Source of the DNA: Spongiibacteraceae bacterium
Lineage (GTDB): Bacteria; Pseudomonadota; Gammaproteobacteria; Pseudomonadales; PIVM01
Direction: 5' to 3'
DNA length: 10,810 nucleotides
Assembly: GCA_030618505.1 (NCBI GenBank)
Contig: JAUXDF010000070.1
Location: 1 to 10,810 of the forward strand
Shown here: positions 1 to 8,300 of the stretch, in pieces
Layout of the letters: each line of letters opens with the position of its first letter
How positions within the stretch are numbered: the first letter of the stretch is position 1
Made by a program: the position numbers and the translations under genes
Notes under the pieces: model-generated
Database searches by the model: none
Told to the model about the DNA's origin: nothing
What the model saw: only the letters and a program-made list of their open reading frames with translations

Positions 1-76
1 CTTGGCCTCCGACTTACGCTGGGAAGGTATAACACCGGTAGAGTACCGTAAAAAGAAACAAGCAAAGAAGGCCTGA
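1..76 (+). CDS. Possible 3' end of an unidentified gene, cut by the window edge
   Basis: Reading from base 2, one frame stays open to a TGA at 74-76 and would give a 24-residue C-terminus with the core GITPVEYR followed by a lysine-rich end (RKKKQAKKA). The other two plus-strand frames hit stops at 28-30 and 49-51. The tail would end 29 bp before the stop of the TolC-family gene, so the two genes would be convergent. I do not recognise the protein with any certainty. The piece GITPVEYR resembles the end of some IS3/IS150-type transposases (a '.G.(S/T)PVxYR' ending), but 24 residues are too few to decide, and no insertion-sequence end is visible. This may simply be an open stretch by chance. 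Confidence 0.35.
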   Translation, partial: LASDLRWEGITPVEYRKKKQAKKA

Positions 77-105
77 CTACTTGTCATTGCTACTTATCAT
101 AGAGA

Positions 106-1563
106 TTAGTCATCGTAGCTGTAATCCATCCACTTATTCAGCACCACCAGATCCTCTACATTCAAAACACCAGCGGCCTGCTTTAACTTAAGCGTGTCCA
201 TAACATAGTCAAAACGCGTACGTACCAAATCACGCTGGGAGCTGTAGAGCAACTTTTGCGCATGCAGGATATCCGCAATAGTACGCGCACCATTGCGATA
301 ACTCTTCTTAGTAGAGCGAAGGGCATTTCGCGTTGAACTGATTGATTTTTTTTGTGCATTGTATCTCTGCACGTCCGCATTAACGGTCAGGTGCAAATTA
401 AGTGTGCCCGACTCCACCTGCCAGCGCTGCTGAGTCAGGCGATCCTTGGCTTCCTGGTGAGTATAAAGCGCCCGTTTACGCGAAGCGCTGACCATTCCAC
501 CCTGATAAATAGGCATGGAAATGTCTATGCCTATAACAGAACCCCTGGATGCAGGAATAAAACCCTGACCACCATCATTTTTGGTTTCCCTATAAGAAGC
601 AAACAAATTGATACTAGGCAGATGCCCCGAACGTTGTTTTTTATATTCACTTTCGGCAGCATCAACAGAATGACGCGCCGCATCGAGGCTGGCATTGTGC
701 GCCAACGCCTGCTGCACCCACTCTTCACCGGTAGCAGGCAAAGGCACCTCTATTGGCATTTCCTCAGCCAACTTAATAATATCATTATCATACACTCCGG
801 TCACCGCCGCCAGTTGCCTATACGCAATCTGCAACGCCCCCTGTGAATAGGATGACTTGGCACTTTGCAAATCATAGGCCGCCTGCGCTTCATAAAGGCC
901 CGTCTCTCTCTCAAGCCCCTGCTCGTAACGTTTTTTAACTAATTTTAACTGCTTCAGAATCGCAGAGGATTCCTGCTCAACCGTATCCAGATCATCAGCG
1001 GCCCGTAAGACATCAAAATACGTTTTCGAGACACGAATAATCAAATCCTGCTCGGCAAGCACAAACTCGGAAGCACCTTTTATGGCCATCGCCTTGGCTC
1101 GCTGATAACCGTACCAGCGATCCAACTGGACTATCGGCTGCCTGAAATTAGCGGTATATTCTGTTGATTCAAAGTTCTGGTCGATATCATCGCTGACCCC
1201 CACACCAATCACCTTCTGAAACCAGCAATTAAAAAAATTGGTCGCGTTGCCACATTCGGTAACCGCCTGGCCAGGGTCAACAGCAAACTCCTCACTAAAA
1301 ACCGTTTGCGCCTGATCCGATTGATAATTATTACGTGTCTTTCGTGCCCCAACATGTAGGCTGGGCAGCAGGCCTGCCCGCCCCTGCTTGGCGATCTGGC
1401 TATCGGCTAGAAATTTGGACTTGGCAGCAGCCCACTGCGGATCATTCTGCTGGCCGCGCTGATAGGACTGAAGCAAGTCAGCGGCCTCAAGACCACTCGC
1501 AAACAACAGCCACGGCAGCAACACAATAAAATATAACAGATTGTTATTGCTTGTTTTTTTCAC
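106..1563 (-). CDS. TolC-family outer-membrane efflux/secretion channel protein
   Basis: This encodes a 485-residue protein of the TolC family, the trimeric outer-membrane channel that works with an inner-membrane pump (ABC or RND type) and a periplasmic adaptor. The length fits the family. A signal peptide is clear: MKKTSNNN, then a hydrophobic run to about residue 25, with likely cleavage near LEA-AD. The mature part starts with the usual 'DLLQSYQ.....DPQW.AAK' and ends with 'DYVMDTLKLKQAAGVLNVEDL', typical of the TolC/type I secretion subgroup, and two alpha-helical repeats follow that pattern. Residues about 88-130 form an unusual insert with Cys104 and Cys113, probably in the first surface loop. 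I chose GTG at 1563 because a GGGG run lies 5 nt upstream; the in-frame TTG at 1566 is only 2 nt from it. No adaptor or pump gene is adjacent. Export of the neighbouring NRPS product is possible but is inferred from position alone. Confidence 0.93.
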   Translation of the reverse strand: MKKTSNNNLLYFIVLLPWLLFASGLEAADLLQSYQRGQQNDPQWAAAKSKFLADSQIAKQGRAGLLPSLHVGARKTRNNYQSDQAQTVFSEEFAVDPGQAVTECGNATNFFNCWFQKVIGVGVSDDIDQNFESTEYTANFRQPIVQLDRWYGYQRAKAMAIKGASEFVLAEQDLIIRVSKTYFDVLRAADDLDTVEQESSAILKQLKLVKKRYEQGLERETGLYEAQAAYDLQSAKSSYSQGALQIAYRQLAAVTGVYDNDIIKLAEEMPIEVPLPATGEEWVQQALAHNASLDAARHSVDAAESEYKKQRSGHLPSINLFASYRETKNDGGQGFIPASRGSVIGIDISMPIYQGGMVSASRKRALYTHQEAKDRLTQQRWQVESGTLNLHLTVNADVQRYNAQKKSISSTRNALRSTKKSYRNGARTIADILHAQKLLYSSQRDLVRTRFDYVMDTLKLKQAAGVLNVEDLVVLNKWMDYSYDD

Positions 1564-2101
1564 CAAAACCCCATTTGACCGCCAATCATTTATTGCTCAA
1601 GTATTGCGCCAATAAACCACTGATTTGATTGTTCTCTTTAGCGCCTTGACTCTCAACAAATCTGGCACAAAAGTTATTAGACCTGCAACATTAATGCATT
1701 ATTTTTATAAAGACAACGGTAATTGTGCGCGTTTTTTATACTTTTGAGTAATATAGGTCTACAGAGCTAACGAAACCAACTGATCACTGCTATATTTAGC
1801 CACTTACAGGCTCATACTCTCGAATCATCCACATAATATACTAGAATAAATCAGGCGGGCAACACCCTGAAAAACTGGGCTTTAATTGGATCAGTAGAGA
1901 AGCACAAACACCGCCCGCAACGCCGCCAGACTTGAACATAAGACAAGGGGAGTAATAATCAATTATTGAACTGCTGGCAAGATTAGCTCAATTCAAAAGG
2001 AGGCTTGAGTTAAGCGCTTTTAGCAGGCTGAAGCCGTGCATTAAACAGTACTTTGATGTCTAATACCTGCTTCGATAAACAATAATAATGCCCTGACACC
2101 C

Positions 2102-2107
2102 TATAAT
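2102..2107 (+). promoter_or_regulatory. Candidate -10 box (TATAAT) for the NRPS gene
   Basis: A perfect TATAAT lies 57 bp upstream of the NRPS start codon, on the right strand and at a normal distance. It would place transcription start near 2113 and leave a leader of about 50 nt. There is no good -35 hexamer 16-18 bp upstream (ACAATA at the best spacing), so it would need an activator or be weak. In AT-rich DNA a chance match is possible. Confidence 0.35.
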
Positions 2108-2153
2108 AGACCTTTAATCAAACTATCATTTATCAAAACCCATAAAAAAACAG

Positions 2154-2161
2154 AAAAGAGA
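2154..2161 (+). promoter_or_regulatory. Weak ribosome binding site of the NRPS gene
   Basis: A purine-rich run (AAAAGAGA, continuing to GCA) ends 3 nt before ATG 2165. GAGA lies at usable spacing, but this is a poor Shine-Dalgarno match. The start is supported mainly by the protein: the TubC-type docking fold begins within the first few residues, so a later start would cut it. Confidence 0.45.
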
Positions 2162-2164
2162 GCA

Positions 2165-2335
2165 ATGTTTAACCTTAAAAAATATCTTCGTTACCTCTGG
2201 CGCCAAGGGATCGACATCTGGTTAGAGGGCAACCAATTACGTTACAGCTCAAACAATGAGACCCAGGATCAGTCCCGTTTGAAAATACTGGAAGATCATC
2301 GCCAGGACATTATTGAGCTACTCAACAAAGAAGGC
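2165..2335 (+). other. TubC-type N-terminal docking domain of the NRPS
   Basis: Residues 1-57 show the TubC_N pattern: an early helix (LKKYLRYLWRQGI), a beta-hairpin (DIWLEGNQLRYSS), then a helix ending with 'HRQDIIELLNKE' before the first condensation domain. In characterised systems this small dimeric fold binds the C-terminal end of the preceding PKS or NRPS protein. Basic residues cluster at the front (K5, K6, R9, R13, R26). Its presence implies an upstream partner, which is not in this window. Confidence 0.85.
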
Positions 2336-5300
2336 GACATCTATCGAGGCTTCCCGCTCAGCGAGGGTCAACGCTCCATCAAACTTATGCAGGATATGGT
2401 TCCCGGCAGTAACGCCTACCACCAGGTCGCTGCACTGGAGTTAAGCACCAGTACGGACATAAGCTGCCTTAAAGAAAGCATTACAAAACTGACCCAGCGG
2501 CATGAGTGCCTGCGCGTCAATATCGTTAACCTGGACGGTGAGCTGGCACAACAGGTAAACCGGAATCCGCGCCCCATGCTATCGCTTCATAGTGTCGATA
2601 ATTATGATGACACCGCGATTGCAGAATGGATAGACCAACAATCGGACACGCCCTTTGACCTAGAGAAGGATCCGCTCTTTCGCTTCTCTTTATTAGATAA
2701 TCGCTCTGCTGCAGAGGGAAGTCCACGCTGGGTTCTGGTCGCTGTCGCTCATCATCTGATCGCCGACTTCTGGACGCTAGAGATGGTGCTGAAAGAGCTG
2801 GTTGCCACCTACACCCTGGCACAGCTCAATCAAGAGCCGCCCTTACCGGAGCTCACCGCCAGCTACAAGGATTTCGTACTCGCAGAGGCCAACATGCTAG
2901 TTAGCGAAAGAGGAAAAGCCCACTGGGAGTATCTACAGCAAATTATCAGCGAGCCTCCGCCTCCACTGCAACTACCCACAGATTATCCCCGCCCCTCGCA
3001 ACAACAGTTTCATGGTAAAGAGCTTTTCTTTGAACTCGATACCACCTTAAGCGCAGCGATCCGGGAATGCTCAAAACAGCTTGGCATCACACCCTACGTC
3101 TTTATGCTAAGCGCTTATCAAGTTTTGCTGCAGCGCAGCAGTGGCGAAGATACCATTGTGGTTGGCACGCCGATGGCCTGCCGCAGCCAACCTGGCGCCA
3201 AGCACGTTGCCGGGCTGTACACCAATCCAATCCCGATGGTGGCGCAGTTTGAAGATGACCCAAGCTTTGCCGAATTAACGGCTCAAACGCGCCAGCAGGT
3301 AAAGGGCGGCATGGCTCATCAGGAGTTCCCCTTCCAGCAAATTGTCGACCGTTTGCAGCCGGAACGCGACCTCAGTCGGCCGCCAATTTTTCAAACAGCA
3401 ATGGTATGGAACCAGCTTAGCAACGCACTTCCAGAAGTAGGCGGAGACAATTGGGTACAATCAATTATTCGCATGGGCATGCGTGGTGCTATCTATGACC
3501 TGGTAATGACCTGCTTTGATACTGGCGCCGAGCTTCGCACCGGTATTCGCTACAATAGCGACCTGTTCAAAGCGGAGACTATCCAGCGCTTCAGCGACCA
3601 CCTTCGCTGCCTCCTTGAAAGCATTGTATCCGACCCTGGGCAAACCGTCAGCGCGCTAACTTATCTGACCGAAGCTGAGCAACAACAACTGTTTGAATGG
3701 AATCAGACCAGCACTTCCTACCCCGACAACAACAATGTTGCCCAGCTTTTTGAACAGCAAGCAGCTCAACAGCCAGATGCCCCCGCTCTCAGTTTTGGCA
3801 ACACTCTATTGAGCTACGATGAGCTCAATGCCAAGGCAAACCGTGTAGCGCACCGACTACAGCAAGCCGGAGTCAGACCCGGCGATTTTGTCGCTATCTG
3901 CCTCGATCGATCAACGGAGCTGATCATCACCATTCTTGCCATTGTAAAAACCGGCGCGGCTTACGTTCCCATCGACCCTGACTATCCCGACGAACGGGTA
4001 GGCTATATGCTGGAGGACACTGAAAGCCCGGTTATCGTTACACAGTCATGTCATCAAGCACGCCTTGCCAGCATTGATATCCCGACCGGCAATCCGCAAC
4101 TGATCTGTCTCGACCAGGAAGATCTCGCCAGCCAATCCGATCAATGGAACACTGAAAACAGTGCTAAACAAGGCATCCAGACAGCTTGCGTGCTCTTTAC
4201 TTCCGGCTCAACAGGTCGACCCAAAGGGGTGCTTATTCCTCACCGTGGTGTAGCACGCCTAGTGTTAAATACCAATTACATGCAGTTAAGCCCTGATGAT
4301 GTGATGGCTCATATCTCCAACGTCTCTTTTGACGCCGCCACCTGGGAGGTTTGGGGAGCCCTGCTCAACGGAGCACAACTACAAGCTATCGACAAAGAAA
4401 CATTATTGAACCCCGATATTTTTGAGAAAATTCTCAGCAGCGGTAAAATTACCGCCATGCTGTTAACCTCCGCATTGTTTAATCTCTATGTATCACGCAA
4501 CCCCGCGCTATTCAAACGACTGAACTACTTGCTGGTCGGCGGGGAGGCTCTCGACCCCAGTAAAATCCGCGCGGTACTCAAGGCTGGCGGCCCAGCACAT
4601 TTGATCAATGCTTACGGCCCCACAGAAAACTCCACTATTGTCACCTGCCAGGAAATTACCGACATTGCAGAAAATGCCAGCACCGTACCGATTGGCAAAC
4701 CAATTGCCAATACCAGCGCCTACATTCTTGATAAACACGGCAAGCAGGTTGCCGTTGGTGTTGTTGGTGAAATATTTGCCGGTGGAGATGGGGTATCCCA
4801 GGGGTATCTAAAGCGCCCGCAACTCAGCACAGAGAAATTTACTGCCGACCCTTTCTCCAAACGAGCACAAGCCACCATGTATGGGACTGGCGACCTTGGG
4901 CGCTTTACACCCAATGGCAGCATAGAAATTATCGGCCGCATTGATGACCAGGTAAAAATACGCGGACATCGTATTGAGCTCAGCGAGATTGAAAATAAGA
5001 TAAACAGCGATGCCAGCGTCGCCGCCTCAACCGTCATCGTCTGCAATGAGGGAGGACAGCGCTTTCTTTCCGCCTATGTGGTACCCAGACAAGATCAAAA
5101 CAATGACCCCAAGGAATACAGCGCGCAACTAAAGGCCGCACTACGCCGGCAGCTTCCCGAATATATGCTGCCCTCAACAATTGTGCTGATGGCTGCCCTG
5201 CCACTCACAGCAAACGGCAAGCTCGACCGTCGTGCACTGCCTACACCCAAGTTCAGTAGCGATCAGGATTATGTCGCACCACGTACAGAACTGGAGCAAC

Positions 5301-8300
5301 AGATTACCAATTTATGGCAGCAGAGTTTGCAGGTCGAAAAGATCGGTATCTATGACAATTTCTTTGATCTGGGTGGCCATTCACTATTGGCAACACAAAC
5401 AGCTTCCAGACTGCAGGAACTGCTGCAACGCCCTGTCACCATGCGAAACTTGTTTGAAGCACCAACTGTTGCAGATCTTAGCGAGTTACTGGAGATGCAC
5501 CAACGCTCCAGCACACTACCACCAATACTAAGCGGCGAACGACCCTCGCCGTTGCCCCTTGCTCTCTCCCAGCAGCGCCTGTGGATTGTCGATCGGCTCG
5601 ACCCAGGCAATGTCGCATATAACATGCCCGCAGCACTACGCTTTCACGGCAAACTGGATGAACAGGCACTCAAGCGAGCCTTGCAAACTATCATTGAGCG
5701 TCACGAGTCACTACGCACCTGCTTCAAGGATATTCACGGCCAGGCAATACAGCAGATCGATGATGCTTGCCTCTGGGAAATGCCAATCACTGATCTGAGC
5801 GAAACCGATGCCCTAAAGCAGGAAGAACAAATCAAAACACGGGCGCGAGAGCAGGCCACCCACGCCTTTGACCTCTCCAACAGCCCACTCTTTCGTATTG
5901 AACTGTTACGACTAAGTACGGACGACCACGTCCTACTGTTCTGCATGCATCATATCATCTCCGACGGCTGGTCAGTGGAGGTCCTTTTATCTGAACTGGG
6001 ACAACTGTGGCAAGCCTATGAACAGGGTGATGAAAACCCTCTGCCCGAGCTACCAGTTCAATATGGTGATTTTACAGTTTGGCAACGCGAGGCCTTACAA
6101 GGTGAATACCTTGAACAACAACTCGATTACTGGCGTAAACAGTTAGCCGGCGCTCCTTCGCTACTACAGCTACCCACTGATAAACCACGACCGCCACAAC
6201 AAAGCCTTAACGGTGCAGTGCATCGTTTTGAAATTCCTAGACCCATCGTCGATAAACTCAAAAAACTGGCACAGCAACATAATGCCTCGCTGTTTATGGC
6301 GCTGCTGTCAGCCTACAGCGTTTTACTGAACCGCTACAGTCAGCAAGACGATATCTGTATCGGCTTTCCTATATCGGGGCGTAACCTTCCCGAGCTGGAG
6401 CCCTTAATCGGCCTATTCGTTAACAATCTGGTGATCCGTGCCGAATTCTCTGACAAGCCAAGCTTTTGCGAACTACTTGATGCCGTGCGCCAAACTACAC
6501 TAGAGGCCTACGACCACCAGGATCTTCCCTTTGATCACATTATTGAAGGCCTGAACCTGGAAAGAAGTCTGAGTTACACGCCACTACTGCAGGTGTCGTT
6601 TTCGCTACAGAATCAAACCATGGAGCAACAGATTGCTCAGATGCTAGGCCGAAAGGCACAACTACTGGACATCAACTGGCTCAGCGCAAAATATGACTTA
6701 CACATGATTTGTTTCGATAGTGAAGACAATATGAGCGTGGAGCTGGAATACTGTCAGGATCTATTTGAGCACAGTACAATCGAACGCATGGCTCAGCAGT
6801 TTAACGCTCTGCTCGAAGCCTTGCTGGAAGCCCCACAAAAAAATATTGGCAGCATCAATCTCACCCCGGCACATGAAAGCACAGCTCTGCTCTCCACCGA
6901 GGGGAATGCCTGGAATGCGACACAAATCGATTATGCAGCCCCGCCTGCACTGCAACTTCTATTTGAACAACAGGTCAAGCTAACACCCAATGCTCCAGCT
7001 ATTGTTGATGAAAACAAAACCTGGACCTACCTCGAGCTCAATGAACGCGCTAACCAGCTGGCTTTTCACTTAACGGCAAAAGGGGTTGGCCCGGACAGCA
7101 TCGTCGGGGTATGCATGGAGCGCTGCCTGGAAATGTCAGTTGCCCTGCTGGCGATACTCAAAGCCGGTGGCGCCTACGCCCCCTTTGACCCCAGCTTCCC
7201 ACGGGATCGCCTGGCCTTTATGGCCGAAGATACCGCTATCAACATTTTGCTCAGCCAACGCCATCTGGACAATACCGTTCCCTGCAATGCCGAGGTACTG
7301 TTTATTGATGAAGCAGATGCCTGGCAAGATCAGCCAAGAAACAACCCGATTAACGGTGTCGAGGGAAAAAATCTCTTTAACGTCATTTACACCTCTGGCT
7401 CCACCGGTAAGCCCAAAGGGGTTATGGTGACCCATCAGGGTATTATTAACCGCCTGCTTTGGATGCAAGCAACCTATCCAATTGATGCACAAGATAACAT
7501 CCTGCAAAAAACACCTTACAGCTTTGACGTCTCCGTCTGGGAACTGTTCTGGCCGCTGATCACGGGGGCCAAACTAGTCTATGCCAAACCTGATGGACAT
7601 AAAGATGCAGATTACCTGAAAAAACTGATTCAGCAGGAAACCATCAGCACCCTACATTTTGTACCCTCAATGCTCGGTATTTTCCTACAGGCACAAAACG
7701 TGGCAGACTGCGATAGCATTAAACGCATATTCTGTTCCGGCGAAGCACTGCAACTTGAGCATGAGCGCCGCTTCTTTGAGCAACTTCCTCAAGCTGAATT
7801 GCACAATCTCTATGGCCCCACAGAAGCATCGGTGGATGTCTCCTACTTTGCATGCCAAAAAGACAGTCACTACCGCAGTGTTCCCATCGGTAAACCAGTA
7901 GCTAACACCCAGCTCCACATCCTTGATGAAAACTTGCAACCAGTGCCTATTGGCATGGTGGGTGAACTTTATATTGGCGGTACACAGTTGGCACGGGGTT
8001 ATTTGAACAGGGAAGAGCTGACTAAAAATACCTTTATTGAAAACCCCTTCTACAAGGGTGGCGATGCACACCCTTCATCACGTCTCTATAAAACCGGCGA
8101 TCTGGCTCGCTACCAGAATGATGGTAATATCGAATATATTGGCCGTGTCGACTTCCAGGTAAAAGTGCGCGGTCTGCGTATCGAACTGGGTGAGATTGAA
8201 AACGTACTGCATCAGCACGCTTCAGTAAAAGAAACAATTGTTATTACCAAAGAAATTTCAGCGGAAAATGTCGTCATCGTCGCTTATATCGTGGCTGAAA

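Larger units (their letters stand above)
1564..2164. other. AT-rich divergent intergenic region of about 600 bp, no gene seen
   Basis: This stretch separates the minus-strand TolC gene from the plus-strand NRPS gene and should hold both promoters. I found no open frame longer than about 20 codons with a plausible ribosome binding site. The best ATG frame, at 1694, gives 17 residues and has no binding site. Small symmetric elements are present: AATAAT-2 nt-ATTATT at 1954-1967, the palindrome AAGCGCTT at 2012-2019, and a 7-bp stem (1985-1991 with 2005-2011, one G-T pair) whose 13-nt loop displays AAGGAGG. Any of these could be operator or leader structures, but none matches a regulator site that I can name. 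Confidence 0.6.

Noticed and set aside
352..846. 164-codon open frame on the plus strand opposite the TolC gene
   Set aside because: It lies wholly antisense to a well-supported gene, and its translation shows no recognisable family or natural composition.
1564..1566. TTG as the start of the TolC-family gene
   Set aside because: Only 2 nt separate it from the GGGG run; GTG at 1563 has 5 nt spacing and gives a normal MKK signal peptide.
1663..1679. Sigma-54-like promoter TGGCAC-N5-TTATT
   Set aside because: The essential GC of the -12 element (TTGC) is missing, and it lies about 500 bp from the gene it would serve.
2001..2013. Small gene started by AAGGAGG at 1997-2003
   Set aside because: The only nearby start, TTG at 2005, meets a stop after two codons.
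7685..8071. 128-codon open frame on the minus strand inside the NRPS gene
   Set aside because: It lies inside the A2 domain coding region and shows no recognisable family or supporting binding site; it is a by-product of codon usage.
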